40,874 nt of DNA from Bifidobacteriaceae bacterium (GCA_031272885.1 JAISSX010000002.1:1-40874), one strand, 5' to 3'. Counted from the stretch's first letter, positions 23,601 through 33,886 are shown. The notes: a model not told the origin generated them from the sequence alone. Numbers and translations are program-made.

Positions 23601-24596
23601 TCAGGGGCTCAAGCCAGGTCCCCCTTCGTTCACGGCCGTGCGGGTTAGCGCAATGGCATCAGCTTCATCCGTCTCAATCGCAGCGAAGAGGTCATCCGCG
23701 AGGTTGAAGTCATGGAAGCGCGCGAACATGGTGCCGCCCTTCCGCAGCAGGCCAACAGCCAGCCGGCGTGCCGCGTCAAGCAGCACCTCATCGGCCAGCA
23801 GCGCGTCCAGTGCAGCAAGATCATCGAACCAGGCCCTCGTCACCCGCCCGGTCTTGCCGTATTCGCCTGCCTCCAACCAGACGTGACAGCTCGGTGCTGC
23901 CGGCAACTTGTCGAACCGCGCCAGGTTGATGAAGCCGCAGGTCGTCGGCTTCCCGTCCTGGCCGGGCTCTTCGCCGATGACGAGTGCTTCGACGTTGTTG
24001 ATGCTGAGCGCCGCCAGTCTCCGCCACCGCGAGTTTCTCCCGGTAGTAGGCAAGCTCGTGACCACCCAGATCTTCCGCTCCGTGCGATGCGGGTACGGAA
24101 TGCAGAGGTAGAGATAGCGCGCGAGAAGGTCTCTGATGCACCCATAGTCCGGCCGCTTCGAGAGTTCCTCATAACGACGCCGGGTCTGACGCCGCTGCAA
24201 GGCCAATGCCCCACGTTCGCCGATGCTGCTGGCTTCCATGTCACCGTCAAGCCAGTCCTCCACGGCGACAGGATCGACATAGTGGTCAAGTTCCGGCGAA
24301 CGCAGTGGCAACCCGATCAGATCGACGTTGCGGAGCTTTGCCCCATCGCGTTCCCTCATGGCGATCACATCCCGTTCGGCCTCATCGAGCCGATCCGGTT
24401 CAACCTCACTGAATTGAAGCTCGCAGATCTCGCCCGGCCAGCGTCGCCGATGTGAGGCAAACCGGCTCCACAAGTGCCGAGTCTGGCCGACGTACTCTTC
24501 ACCGTCGGTGAACACGAGAACATAGACCCCGCAGGCATCTGGGGTGAGCACTGAAAGCGACACTGAGTCGTCGATCGTCCATGACTTGAATCGCAT
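23601..24596 (-). CDS. GIY-YIG nuclease-domain protein, possibly an acquired cassette gene
   Basis: 331 residues from ATG 24596 (MRFKSWTIDD); longer starts would run over the upstream direct repeat and the acetyltransferase gene. A GIY-YIG domain covers about residues 20-100, with GVYVLVF and EYVGQT and a basic helix (WSRFASHRRRW). The remaining 230 residues form a domain I do not recognise; it includes ERKIWVVTSLP and an Asp/Leu-rich C-terminus. Such proteins range from repair nucleases to homing or defence nucleases. Its base composition is visibly less GC-rich than its neighbours (one 60-base line counted at 58 percent GC). The gene is bounded by exact 23-bp direct repeats, suggesting insertion. 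Confidence 0.8.
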   Translation of the reverse strand: MRFKSWTIDDSVSLSVLTPDACGVYVLVFTDGEEYVGQTRHLWSRFASHRRRWPGEICELQFSEVEPDRLDEAERDVIAMRERDGAKLRNVDLIGLPLRSPELDHYVDPVAVEDWLDGDMEASSIGERGALALQRRQTRRRYEELSKRPDYGCIRDLLARYLYLCIPYPHRTERKIWVVTSLPTTGRNSRWRRLAALSINNVEALVIGEEPGQDGKPTTCGFINLARFDKLPAAPSCHVWLEAGEYGKTGRVTRAWFDDLAALDALLADEVLLDAARRLAVGLLRKGGTMFARFHDFNLADDLFAAIETDEADAIALTRTAVNEGGPGLSP

Positions 24597-24607
24597 ACCT
24601 AGCCGCT

Positions 24608-24630
24608 CCGTCCAGCGACCAAGCCTACGG
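24608..24630. repeat. 23-bp direct repeat, right copy
   Basis: Identical to 23323-23345. It contains the stop codon of the acetyltransferase toxin gene (minus-strand TAG at 24625-24627), so the copy is partly coding. Joining the two copies would place gntK directly behind the toxin gene. Confidence 0.92.
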
Positions 24631-25101
24631 GCGCAGCGGGATGAACAGCCGCGCCGGTTGGGACGGAAATGGCTTGAAGCCAAAGTGGCCGTAGAACCGG
24701 GCGGCCGAGGCGTCGATGGGGTCCACCACCAGCGCCCGCAGGCCAACCGTTCCACCGGCTACCAAAGACTGCTCAATGGCGTGGCGCAACAGCGACCAGC
24801 CAAGGCCAGTTCCTTGGTGGCTGAGGTCGACCGCCAGCCGGCCCAACAACACCACGGGTATCGGGTTGGGCGTGTTGCGCGCCAACCAGCCGCCTCCCAC
24901 GGACTCGCGGGCCACGCTGTGGCCGGACAAGCAGTAATACCCCACCACTCGATCCTCGTCGCAGGTGACATACGTGACGGCGGTGCGTTCCCGTTCGGCC
25001 CGCAGGGCCTGGCGTTGAAGCCAGGCATCAAGGGCGTCCTGGCCGCAGCGAAACCCCTCAGTGATGTGATAAGGCTGGAGCCTGACCGGCGCAGCGATCA
25101 C
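24625..25101 (-). CDS. GNAT acetyltransferase toxin, TacT-like
   Basis: 158 residues. It fits the toxin branch of GNAT enzymes: N-terminal HITEGFRCGQDALDAWLQRQA, VVGYYCLSGHSVAR, VVLLGRLAVDLSHQGTGLGWSLLRHAI with the acetyl-CoA loop (usual Q/RxxGxG/A), and SAARFYGHFGFKPFP. Known relatives acetylate aminoacyl-tRNA and stop translation. The start overlaps the upstream antitoxin stop by 4 bp (ATGA), the usual toxin-antitoxin coupling. Its final codon lies inside the 23-bp direct repeat that bounds the GIY-YIG segment. Confidence 0.92.
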   Translation of the reverse strand: MIAAPVRLQPYHITEGFRCGQDALDAWLQRQALRAERERTAVTYVTCDEDRVVGYYCLSGHSVARESVGGGWLARNTPNPIPVVLLGRLAVDLSHQGTGLGWSLLRHAIEQSLVAGGTVGLRALVVDPIDASAARFYGHFGFKPFPSQPARLFIPLRP

Positions 25102-25367
25102 GCTTCATCCCAGACCGGCCGGCGGGCCAGCAGCTCCAGCGTGGCCGGATCCAAGGGCGCATCCAGCGCGGCAACGAACGCCTCCCAGTCTTGGGCGGGC
25201 ACCGTGGTGACTGCCGCCGCCGCCAGTTCGCGGTGGGCAGCCGTTGTCAACGTGGTGACGGCCCAACCCGTGATGGTGGACCCGGACAGGGCCGCCGCCC
25301 GCTCGATGTCGGCCCGTTGGCTTTCGACCAGGCGAAGGTCAAGTCGCGCTGTCTTGGTGGGTGGCAT
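25098..25367 (-). CDS. DUF1778 antitoxin, TacA-like
   Basis: 89 residues. An N-terminal ribbon-helix-helix (ARLDLRLVESQRADIERAAALSGSTITGWAVTTL) is followed by a C-terminal toxin-neutralising tail (PAQDWEAFVAALDAPLDPATLELL) typical of DUF1778. It should bind the GNAT toxin and repress its own operon. TAGACT ends 6 nt before the ATG, and a 5-bp inverted repeat at 25386-25404 lies just upstream of that box, the expected place for a RHH operator. Confidence 0.92.
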   Translation of the reverse strand: MPPTKTARLDLRLVESQRADIERAAALSGSTITGWAVTTLTTAAHRELAAAAVTTVPAQDWEAFVAALDAPLDPATLELLARRPVWDEA

Positions 25368-25373
25368 ACACCC

Positions 25374-25379
25374 AGTCTA
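25374..25379 (-). promoter_or_regulatory. Candidate -10 element, leaderless antitoxin gene
   Basis: Minus-strand TAGACT, then GGGTGT, then ATG. Confidence 0.48.
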
Positions 25380-25385
25380 CATCGC

Positions 25386-25404
25386 GTACGCAGATTCTCC
25401 GTAC
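25386..25404. promoter_or_regulatory. Putative toxin-antitoxin operator
   Basis: GTACG-N9-CGTAC, a perfect 5-bp inverted repeat, 7 bp upstream of the -10 of the antitoxin gene. Proposed target of the ribbon-helix-helix antitoxin; not proven. Confidence 0.5.
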
Positions 25405-25434
25405 ATCAAGGGGCCTGGCGATGACCTGGGCGGG

Positions 25435-26520
25435 TCAGACGTTGAACTTGAATTCGACCACGTCGCCGTCGCACATGACGTAGTCGCGGCCTTCCATGCG
25501 CAGCTTGCCGGCCGCCCTCGCCTCGGCCACCGAGCCCAGGGCCACCAGGTCCGCGTAGGACACCACCTCGGCCTTGATGAAGCCCCGCTCGAAGTCAGAG
25601 TGGATCACCCCGGCCGCCTGCGGCGCCGTCCAACCCTTGCGGATGGTCCAGGCCCGGGACTCCTTGGGGCCGGCGGTCAGGAACGTCTGCAGGCCAAGGG
25701 TGTCGAAACCGACCCGGGCCAGCGTGGCCAGGCCCGGCTCCACCTGGCCGGTCTCGGCCAGCAGTTCGGCGGCATCAGCTTCGTCAAGATCAATCAGGTC
25801 GGACTCGAACTTGGCGTCCATGATGATGGCTTCGGCCGGCGCCACCATCTGCTGCAGGGCGGTGATCCGCTCCGGCGAACCCAGCACCGCGTCATCGGCG
25901 TTGAAAACGTATAAGAACGGCTTGGCCGTCATCAGGGCGAACTCGCGCAGCGGCGCCAGGTCGATCAACCCCTGTTTGGCCGCCGCATACAGCGTGGTGC
26001 CCTGGTCCAGGAAGTCCTTGGCCGCCACGGCCGCCTTCAACTGGGCCGGGTCCCCCCGCTTGATCTTGGTTTCCTTCTCCAGGCGCGGGATCACCTTGTC
26101 CAGCGTCTGCAGGTCAGCCAGGATCAGCTCCGTGTTGATGGTCTCCATGTCTGCCGCCGGGTCAACGCGGCCCTCCACATGGACAATGTCAGGATCATCG
26201 AACACCCGGATGACCTGACAGATCGCGTCCGCCTCGCGGATGTTGGCCAGGAACTGGTTGCCCAGGCCCTCCCCTTGGGAGGCACCCTTCACAATGCCGG
26301 CAATGTCCACAAAACTGACCGTGGCCGGCACAATCTTGGCCGAATGGAACAGCTCCGCCAACACCTCCAGGCGCTCGTCCGGCAGCGGCACCACGCCCAC
26401 ATTGGGCTCGATGGTGGCGAACGGATAGTTCTCCGCCAGCACCTGGTTCTTGGTCAAGGCGTTGAAAAGGGTGGACTTACCCACGTTGGGCAGCCCGACA
26501 ATACCGATGGTTAGAGCCAC
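25435..26520 (-). CDS. ychF: Ribosome-associated ATPase YchF (Obg-like OLA1 family)
   Basis: 361 residues from GTG 26520. G1 motif GLPNVGKST, the YPFATIEPNVGVV effector region, G3 DIAG and a G4-type NADD replacing the NKxD of true GTPases, in keeping with ATP preference. A helical insert and the C-terminal TGS domain (WTAPQAAGVIHSDFERGFIKAEVV) complete the family layout. YchF binds the 70S ribosome and affects translation and stress responses. TAGAGT ends 8 nt before the GTG, and no ribosome binding site is visible. Confidence 0.97.
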   Translation of the reverse strand: MALTIGIVGLPNVGKSTLFNALTKNQVLAENYPFATIEPNVGVVPLPDERLEVLAELFHSAKIVPATVSFVDIAGIVKGASQGEGLGNQFLANIREADAICQVIRVFDDPDIVHVEGRVDPAADMETINTELILADLQTLDKVIPRLEKETKIKRGDPAQLKAAVAAKDFLDQGTTLYAAAKQGLIDLAPLREFALMTAKPFLYVFNADDAVLGSPERITALQQMVAPAEAIIMDAKFESDLIDLDEADAAELLAETGQVEPGLATLARVGFDTLGLQTFLTAGPKESRAWTIRKGWTAPQAAGVIHSDFERGFIKAEVVSYADLVALGSVAEARAAGKLRMEGRDYVMCDGDVVEFKFNV

Positions 26521-26574
26521 GGGTCTCTACTCTACTTGGCTGCGCCGAGCTGCCACAGTGCAGATCCGGCCTAG

Positions 26575-26618
26575 CCCGCGGGAGGGAGGAATCCTGCCTG
26601 GATCAACCCTCCCGCGGG
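26575..26618 (-). terminator. Terminator-like hairpin in the ychF-ispH gap
   Basis: CCCGCGGGAGGG (26575-26586) is complementary to 26607-26618, with an inner ATCC/GGAT pairing in the loop. It lies 25 nt beyond the stop of the small minus-strand frame at 26644-26907. No clear U-tract. Confidence 0.5.
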
Positions 26619-26643
26619 ACGCTTGGCCGGGCCGCCACTGGCT

Positions 26644-26907
26644 TCAGCAAGCCATGGTGACAACGGCTAGACAGCCGCAAACCGCTGCTTCAGCCGTCAC
26701 GGTGACGGACACGCATTGGCCTGACGGGCCGGGGGTCATCTCCCAGTGGGCCAGTTCTTCGCCTGCGGACAACGGATGGTCGCCGCAACTGGCCCATTGC
26801 GAGGTGGAACCCACCGGCCCGTCAGGTAAACGGCCCATCACCGTGGCGGGGTCCGGGGTAACAGCACTGGCGCTGAACCACAGGCGGGAATCAGGACGAC
26901 GTTCCAT
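26644..26907 (-). CDS. Possible small protein of unknown function
   Basis: 87 residues from ATG 26907 (an in-frame stop lies four codons upstream). The sequence has Trp and Cys in a plausible pattern (SQWASCGDHPLSAGEELAHW, PSGQCVSVTVT) and ends in a hydrophobic segment, AAVCGCLAVVTMAC. It resembles part of a secreted or surface protein, but there is no N-terminal signal peptide and the ribosome binding site is poor. It may be the remnant of a larger gene. The strong hairpin just past its stop supports transcription in this direction. The rest of the gap 26521-27073 contains only the hairpin and a short palindrome. Confidence 0.3.
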   Translation of the reverse strand: MERRPDSRLWFSASAVTPDPATVMGRLPDGPVGSTSQWASCGDHPLSAGEELAHWEMTPGPSGQCVSVTVTAEAAVCGCLAVVTMAC

Positions 26908-27007
26908 TTCGATTGGTCAGTTCTTTCTTCTCTCACTGGGGCCCTATGCCAGAGGCGTAACCAACAAATCACGTTATCCCACGCCACCAAGCTAATCAAC
27001 GCTTAGC

Positions 27008-27027
27008 CGATAACAATTCTGTTATCG
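27008..27027. promoter_or_regulatory. AT-rich palindrome downstream of ispH
   Basis: CGATAACA-ATTC-TGTTATCG, a perfect 8-bp inverted repeat in a locally AT-rich stretch (26920-27060). Operator-like in form, but no gene start is close on either strand except the doubtful small frame at 26907. Confidence 0.4.
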
Positions 27028-27073
27028 CACTTCGCAGGCCATTTTGTGCGTAGTAATACCCAAGGCTGGGACC

Positions 27074-28051
27074 TTAGGCCCGGTGCGGCAACGGATCGAC
27101 CGTTCTGCCCGCCTCGGCCAGGCCCACCCGCAGTTCCCTGGGCAGGGTGAAGGCCAAGGCGTCCGATGCCGCCACTACCTCCTCGACATCGCCGAACCCA
27201 AGGCCGGCCAACCGCTGCAGCACGGCCGCCACCAGAATCTCCGGCACCGAGGCACCCGAGGTCAGCCCCACGGTGGCGGCCCCCACCAGCCAGGTTGGGT
27301 CGATTTCAGCCGGCCCGTCCACCCGGTAAGCGGCCGGACTGCCGTGATGTAACGCCACCTCCACCAACCGCACCGAATTAGATGAATTGGCCGATCCCAC
27401 CACAATCATTACGTCACATTGCGGGGCGATCTGCTTAACCGCTCCCTGCCGGTTTTGGGTGGCGTAGCAAATGTCATCACTGGCCGGCCCGGTAAGAGCC
27501 GCAAAGCGCTGACGCAACCGGGCAACAGTGTCCGCCGTTTCGTCTACCGACAGGGTTGTCTGGGTCAAGTAGGCCACCTTGGACGGGTCCGGCACGGCCA
27601 CCCGCTCCGCTTCAGCGGGGGAACCGACCACCTGGATGCAGTCCGGCGCTTCACCCGCCGTGCCTTCCACCTCTTCGTGTCCGGCATGCCCAATCAGCAC
27701 GATCGAATAGCCCTGGGCCGCGAACTTGCCCACCTCGCGGTGCACCTTGGTGACCAGCGGGCAGGTGGCGTCGATGGTGACCAGGCCGCGCCGGGCGGCC
27801 TCGGCCCTGACGGCGGGTGACACCCCATGGGCGGAGAAGACCACCCGGGCCCCGGCCGGCACCTGGTCCAGTTCTTGCACGAAGACCGCCCCGCGGGCCG
27901 CCAGCGAATCAACCACATGCTTGTTGTGCACTATCTCTTTGCGCACGTAGATGGGTGGGCCATACAGGTCCAGAGCCCGTTCCACCGTCACCACTGCCCG
28001 GTCCACCCCGGCGCAGTATCCGCGTGGGGCGGCCAACAGGACTTTGCCCAT
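27074..28051 (-). CDS. ispH: 4-Hydroxy-3-methylbut-2-enyl diphosphate reductase (last MEP-pathway step)
   Basis: 325 residues. The three cluster-binding cysteines are present: Cys13 ([11 protein letters not shown]), Cys97 (DATCPLVTK) and Cys195 ([11 protein letters not shown]), along with the SAHGVSP and [10 protein letters not shown] motifs. It converts HMBPP to IPP and DMAPP using a [4Fe-4S] cluster, supplying isoprenoid units for the prenyl transferase at 39363. Its ATG shares one base with the stop of the SRPBCC gene (TGATG), so the two are translationally coupled. Confidence 0.97.
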   Translation of the reverse strand: MGKVLLAAPRGYCAGVDRAVVTVERALDLYGPPIYVRKEIVHNKHVVDSLAARGAVFVQELDQVPAGARVVFSAHGVSPAVRAEAARRGLVTIDATCPLVTKVHREVGKFAAQGYSIVLIGHAGHEEVEGTAGEAPDCIQVVGSPAEAERVAVPDPSKVAYLTQTTLSVDETADTVARLRQRFAALTGPASDDICYATQNRQGAVKQIAPQCDVMIVVGSANSSNSVRLVEVALHHGSPAAYRVDGPAEIDPTWLVGAATVGLTSGASVPEILVAAVLQRLAGLGFGDVEEVVAASDALAFTLPRELRVGLAEAGRTVDPLPHRA

Positions 28052-28683
28052 CAGCCGGCGGCCTCGGCCCTGGTCTTGATGCCGCGCAGCATCTTCTGGC
28101 TCATCACGAACGAGATCAGGCTGACGCCCCGGATCACCAGGCCAACCGCCAACTTGTCCCAGCCATAGCGTTCCCGCACCACCAGCCGCGACCCCGTAGG
28201 CCCTTCCGGTTCAAGCACGAAGGCCCAACTGAACTGCATCGGCATGGGTGCGGAGGCAGTGTCCGTGCCGTGCAACACCAGCACATGAGGCGGCTCCACG
28301 ATGGCCGCCTCCAGCGCCATCGGCTGGGCCAGGTGCACCGGGTCACCCTGCTGCAGGTTCTGCCACTCCGGCACGATGGCGTCCGCACTGTGAATGTCCA
28401 GGCCAACCAGGTTTTCCAGCCAGTCGTAGCTGTAGAAGCCGCCACGGCCCTGGCCCAACTGGGCCAGCCACGGCCACACCTTGCGCGGCGGGGCGTCGAT
28501 GCCGATGGCGCGCGTGGCCTGGAAGCGGGTCAACGGCACCAGGTCGTCACCCGGCATCGGGCGCACCTGTTCCGCCACCGTGGTACCCCAGCGCTTCTGC
28601 CACTTCCAACCGCTGGCGGCCCCGGCCGCCGCTGCTCCCAGTACCGCCGTGCCCAACACTTTGCGCCAAAACGAACCAGCCAT
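28051..28683 (-). CDS. SRPBCC-fold (START-like) protein with N-terminal membrane segment
   Basis: 210 residues. A short N-terminal hydrophobic stretch ([18 protein letters not shown]) could be a membrane anchor or signal. An SRPBCC ligand-binding fold follows, with [36 protein letters not shown], a very common signature in uncharacterised actinobacterial members of this family, and a long C-terminal helix. The ligand is unknown. It is first in a two-gene unit with ispH. TAGACT ends 6 nt before the ATG. Confidence 0.85.
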   Translation of the reverse strand: MAGSFWRKVLGTAVLGAAAAGAASGWKWQKRWGTTVAEQVRPMPGDDLVPLTRFQATRAIGIDAPPRKVWPWLAQLGQGRGGFYSYDWLENLVGLDIHSADAIVPEWQNLQQGDPVHLAQPMALEAAIVEPPHVLVLHGTDTASAPMPMQFSWAFVLEPEGPTGSRLVVRERYGWDKLAVGLVIRGVSLISFVMSQKMLRGIKTRAEAAG

Positions 28684-28689
28684 GGCGCC

Positions 28690-28695
28690 AGTCTA
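28690..28695 (-). promoter_or_regulatory. Candidate -10 element, leaderless SRPBCC-ispH unit
   Basis: Minus-strand TAGACT, then GGCGCC, then ATG; the same hexamer and spacing as at the antitoxin gene. Confidence 0.48.
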
Positions 28696-28718
28696 CGGTC
28701 CTGGGCCGCAATTGGTTT

Positions 28719-28767
28719 GGGGCCGGGGCGAGGCTGGGGACATGTCCCCGGGCCTCGCACCGGCCCC
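28719..28767 (-). terminator. Long GC-rich hairpin after the LPXTG gene
   Basis: Three nested stems: GGGGCCGG/CCGGCCCC outside, GCGAGGC/GCCTCGC in the middle, GGGGACATGTCCCC at the tip. It starts 21 nt past the LPXTG gene stop and lies just upstream of the SRPBCC promoter, so it insulates the two units. Confidence 0.65.
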
Positions 28768-28788
28768 GGATTCACCTGAGGAGTGAAG

Positions 28789-30540
28789 TCACTCGGCGGC
28801 GTTCTGGGCCTCGATCTGGGCCACCTTGCGGCGGGCCAGGGCCATCAACACGCCGGCCGCAATCAGCAGGCCGCCCGCCAGGCTCATGCCCAGCACGCCG
28901 GCGGCGCCGGTGTAGGGCAGTTCGGTGGTGGTGCTGGTGGAGCCCGAACCGGGGGTGGTGCCGTTGGAGTCGGCAGCCTCATCGGCGGCGGTGTTGCTGC
29001 CGTCCGTCGCCTCATCGGCAGCAGTGTTGCTGTCATCCGCGGCCTCATCGGCGGCGGTGTTGCCGCCGTCCGTGGCCTGGTCGGCCGCGTCATCGGCCAC
29101 CGAACCCGGCTGGTCAGCGGGCTGGTCGCCACCCGGCACCTCGGCCGGCTGGTCGCCACCCGGCACCTCGGCGGGCTTGTCCTCACCCGGCACCTCGTCC
29201 GGCACCTCGACCGGCAGTTGGGCGTTGGGGCCAAGCACCAGCACGGGCACGGTCACGGTGATCGGGTCACCGAAGGCCCGGGTCCCGATGGTAGGTTGCA
29301 CAGACTGCAGGGTGAACTCGATGCCGTCGATGATGGTGTCATCTTCGATGTTGATCGTGGCGACGCAAGGCAGGGCCTCGCCCACTTCCAGCCCACCATC
29401 GGATTCGCAGACCACGCCGTCGGTGATGGATTCCAGTTCGCCCAGGTCAACCAGGCCGTCGTTCTCCACGCTGAAGGCCAGATCATACTGGCCAACCTCT
29501 AGCCGCATGCCTTCGGTGTACTCGTTGCCGCCAATCGTGATGTCGCTGATGCCATCCACCACCAGTGTGCCTTCGCCATCCGGCAGGTCGCTCAGGTAGT
29601 TGACAGTGATGCTGGCCAAGGCCTTGCTGGCCAACGCGCCGGTCACTGGGCGGCCGGCATTGGCCTCAACCTCGTCCATGTCGGCCACATCGAAGACCCA
29701 GACGGTGCCCTGCACCGAATCGCCCTGGGTCATGCCCCAGCACTCGATGTAGTTCAGGGCGCCCGGCACCTGGCCGCCGGCCGGCACGTGCCACACCGAG
29801 TCATTCAGGTCGGCGCCGCAGGTGTCCGCGCCTGCGCTGCTGGAGTAGGAGTAGCCAATCACGTCACGGGCGGTGTCCGAGGCATTGTGGATGGTGTAGT
29901 AGAAGTCGATCGACAGGTCGTTGACGCCGTCCCAGGGGCGCAGCAGCCAGGTGTTGGGGCCGGGCTTGTCCACCTGCACGCCAATCGCGCCCTCTTCCGA
30001 ATAGTCGATCGAGCCGTCGATGGTCGCGGTGATACCGGCCTCCGGGCCGTACACCGGACCGGCCGACTCTTCTTGCACTTCTTCGGTTTCCATCGGCGTC
30101 ACCACCGGCGCGGGGGCCGGCAGTACCTCGGGGGTCACCACGGGGGTGTCTTCACCCTCGGTCACGTCTTCGGTGGTGTCGGTGCCCTCGGTCACGTCCT
30201 CGGCCACCGGAGCGTCTTCGGCGTCCTCGGTAACGGTCACGTCATCGGCCACCGGCACGTCCTCGGTGCCCTCGGCATCCTCAGTGCCCTCGGCATCTTC
30301 GGTGCCCTCTTCGCCTTCGGTGACCAGCTCGTCATCGGCCACTGGGGCGTCTTCGGTAACCTCTTCGCCTTCGGTGACCAGCTCGTCATCGGACGTCTCT
30401 TCGCCCTCAACGACGGTCACGTCATTGGCCACAACGGTTTGGTCGGCCTCGGTGCCCAGGGCCATGCCCATGGTGCCGGGACCGGCCACCAACAAGGCCA
30501 GGCCAAGGGCCAGGCCGGCTTTCGTCTTGGTGATGCTCAT
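28789..30540 (-). CDS. LPXTG cell-wall-anchored surface protein
   Basis: 583 residues from ATG 30540 (MSITKTK), preceded by GAGGAG 11 nt upstream. A signal peptide covers about residues 1-30 ([20 protein letters not shown]). Then come an acidic region of about 130 residues built from repeats like [15 protein letters not shown], a beta-rich ligand or adhesin-like region, a Pro-rich stretch with PAEVPGGDQ repeats, and an Asp/Ala/Thr repeat region ([11 protein letters not shown]). It ends with a sortase signal LPYTG, a hydrophobic helix and ARRK tail. It should be linked to peptidoglycan by a housekeeping or class-specific sortase, none of which is in the window. Function unknown; adhesin or matrix protein is inference. 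It is divergent from the fumarase gene. Confidence 0.92.
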   Translation of the reverse strand: MSITKTKAGLALGLALLVAGPGTMGMALGTEADQTVVANDVTVVEGEETSDDELVTEGEEVTEDAPVADDELVTEGEEGTEDAEGTEDAEGTEDVPVADDVTVTEDAEDAPVAEDVTEGTDTTEDVTEGEDTPVVTPEVLPAPAPVVTPMETEEVQEESAGPVYGPEAGITATIDGSIDYSEEGAIGVQVDKPGPNTWLLRPWDGVNDLSIDFYYTIHNASDTARDVIGYSYSSSAGADTCGADLNDSVWHVPAGGQVPGALNYIECWGMTQGDSVQGTVWVFDVADMDEVEANAGRPVTGALASKALASITVNYLSDLPDGEGTLVVDGISDITIGGNEYTEGMRLEVGQYDLAFSVENDGLVDLGELESITDGVVCESDGGLEVGEALPCVATINIEDDTIIDGIEFTLQSVQPTIGTRAFGDPITVTVPVLVLGPNAQLPVEVPDEVPGEDKPAEVPGGDQPAEVPGGDQPADQPGSVADDAADQATDGGNTAADEAADDSNTAADEATDGSNTAADEAADSNGTTPGSGSTSTTTELPYTGAAGVLGMSLAGGLLIAAGVLMALARRKVAQIEAQNAAE

Positions 30541-30714
30541 TTGTTGTTCCACTCCTCATGTGGGTTCGGTTGCTTACAGAGGGCACAACAACGGATTCAT
30601 CCCATCTATTCCCGGGTAGCGACAGCCCAGGTCAAGGCCCGGCCAGAGGACCGCCTACCCGTGGGAGAATTGCCCCAGCCAAGCCCCCATTCAGACCCGC
30701 ATCCAAGGAGAGAC

Positions 30715-32382
<1,668 letters not shown>

Positions 32383-32399
32383 GCCCGCTTGGTACCTTC

Positions 32400-33614
32400 A
32401 TGGAGAAGTCAACCCCCGAAGCCCCGTGGCCCGTACGCCTGGTGGCGCAGCAGATCAAAGGCTGGATTGACCGGCTGGGTTCGGTATGGATTGAAGGCCA
32501 GATTGTCCAGTTGAACGTGCGCGCCTCCATGGCCTACGCGGTGTTGCGGGACGTCGATGAAGACGTGTCGGTGGACCTGACGCTGTTCCGGTCCGTCTTG
32601 AACGGCCTTGACCTGCGGGAAGGCGCCCGCGTGGTGGTAGAGGCCAAACCTGACTACTGGCTGAACCGCGGCAAGCTGTCGCTGCGCGTGCGGGAGATCC
32701 GCCTGGCCGGGGAAGGCGACCTGCTGGCCCGGCTGGAACAGCTCAAGCGGAAGCTGGCCGCCGAGGGCCTGTTTTCTGTCTCCCTGAAGCGGCCGCTGCC
32801 GTTTGCGCCCGGGCTGGTCGGGTTGATTTGCGGCCGGGATTCCAAGGCGGAGCACGATGTCGTGGAGGTCGCCTCGCGGCGTTGGCCCGCCGTCCGGTTC
32901 GAAGTCAGAGAGGTGGCGGTGCAGGGGCCAACGGCTGCGGCGGCTGTGGCCGAGGCCCTGGCCGAGCTGGATGCCCTGGCTTCGGTGGAGGTGATCGTGA
33001 TTGCCCGGGGCGGCGGTTCGGTGGAGGACTTGCTGCCGTTCTCGGACGAGGGGCTGTTGCGGGCGGTGGCCGCGGCCGGGACGCCGGTGGTGAGCGCCAT
33101 CGGACACGAGCCGGACTCGCCGCTGCTTGACCTGGTGGCAGACTTCCGGGCGGCCACGCCCACCGAGGCCGGCAAACGGATTGTGCCGGACCGGGCGGAC
33201 GAGGTCGCGTTGGTGGTGGAGGCGCGGGGCCGGATGGAGGCGGCGCTGCGGCGGCGCGTTCAGTTGGAGTTCTCGCGCTTGGATCAGGTCCGGTCCCGGC
33301 CGGCGTTGGCCGATCCGACTTGGATTGTGACCTCCCGCCAGGCCGAGGTGCGGCAGTTGGCGGCCGACGGGCGGCGTGGCATATCGCAGCGGGTACAGGG
33401 TGAGGCGGCGCTGGTAGAAAAGCTGAAGGCGCAGGTGGCGGCGCTGTCGCCGCATGGCACCCTGGAACGCGGCTACGCCCTGGTGGCTACTACGGCCGGC
33501 TCCCTGGTGACGGATCCCGCCCAGGCGCCGGCCGGCACAGACTTGAAGATCCGTGTGGCGGGCGGGCTGTTCCCGGCCACCGCCGCTGGCATGACTGACG
33601 GAAGGAAACAGTGA
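32400..33614 (+). CDS. xseA: Exodeoxyribonuclease VII large subunit
   Basis: 404 residues. An N-terminal OB fold (about residues 10-105, VWIEGQIVQLNVRASMAYAVLRD) is followed by the catalytic domain (LVGLICGRDSKAEHDVVEVASRRWPAV, then VEVIVIARGGGSVEDLLPFSDE, AIGHEPDSPLLDLVADFRAATPTEA) and a shortened coiled-coil region, then LSPHGTLERGYALV at the end. With XseB it degrades single-stranded DNA from both ends in repair. It lies 17 bp after the fumarase gene and overlaps xseB by 4 bp. Confidence 0.96.
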   Translation: MEKSTPEAPWPVRLVAQQIKGWIDRLGSVWIEGQIVQLNVRASMAYAVLRDVDEDVSVDLTLFRSVLNGLDLREGARVVVEAKPDYWLNRGKLSLRVREIRLAGEGDLLARLEQLKRKLAAEGLFSVSLKRPLPFAPGLVGLICGRDSKAEHDVVEVASRRWPAVRFEVREVAVQGPTAAAAVAEALAELDALASVEVIVIARGGGSVEDLLPFSDEGLLRAVAAAGTPVVSAIGHEPDSPLLDLVADFRAATPTEAGKRIVPDRADEVALVVEARGRMEAALRRRVQLEFSRLDQVRSRPALADPTWIVTSRQAEVRQLAADGRRGISQRVQGEAALVEKLKAQVAALSPHGTLERGYALVATTAGSLVTDPAQAPAGTDLKIRVAGGLFPATAAGMTDGRKQ

Positions 33615-33847
33615 CCATGGCTACTAAGGATGCGCAGGCGGCGGGGCCGGCCCCGGTGGCGGAATTGAACTACGAGGAGGCCAGGGCCGAACTGGTATCA
33701 ACGGTCCAGGCCCTTGAGGCCGGGTCGCAGACCCTCGAGGAGGCCATGAACCTGTGGGAGCGCGGCGAGGCTCTGGCCGCCCGCTGCCAAGAATGGCTTG
33801 ACCAGGCCATGGCCCGCCTTGAGGCCGCCGCGCCGCAAGACGAGTAG
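33611..33847 (+). CDS. xseB: Exodeoxyribonuclease VII small subunit
   Basis: 78 residues from GTG 33611, overlapping the xseA stop (GTGA) and with GGAAGG 5 nt upstream; ATG 33617 is an alternative. The sequence LNYEEARAELVSTVQALEAGSQTLEEAMNLWERGEALAARCQEWLDQA is the standard XseB two-helix hairpin that wraps the large-subunit coiled coil. Co-translated with xseA. A REP-like palindrome begins at its stop codon. Confidence 0.95.
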   Translation: MTMATKDAQAAGPAPVAELNYEEARAELVSTVQALEAGSQTLEEAMNLWERGEALAARCQEWLDQAMARLEAAAPQDE

Positions 33848-33872
33848 ATCCCGGGTCAAGCCCGGGATGACC
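33847..33872. repeat. REP-like 26-bp palindrome, copy 3
   Basis: GATCCCGGG-TCAAG-CCCGGGATGACC, the best-formed copy of the family at 921 and 19612. It starts with the last base of the xseB stop, between two convergent genes. Confidence 0.8.
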
Positions 33873-33886
33873 TTAATCACCGCCCG

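Noticed and set aside
24544-25914. A plus-strand open frame of 456 codons
   Set aside because: It runs antisense through the toxin-antitoxin genes and ychF and has no recognisable motif.
29788-30714. Fumarase extended by about 300 codons upstream
   Set aside because: The extension is antisense to the LPXTG gene. ATG 30715 has AAGGAG and matches the family N-terminus.
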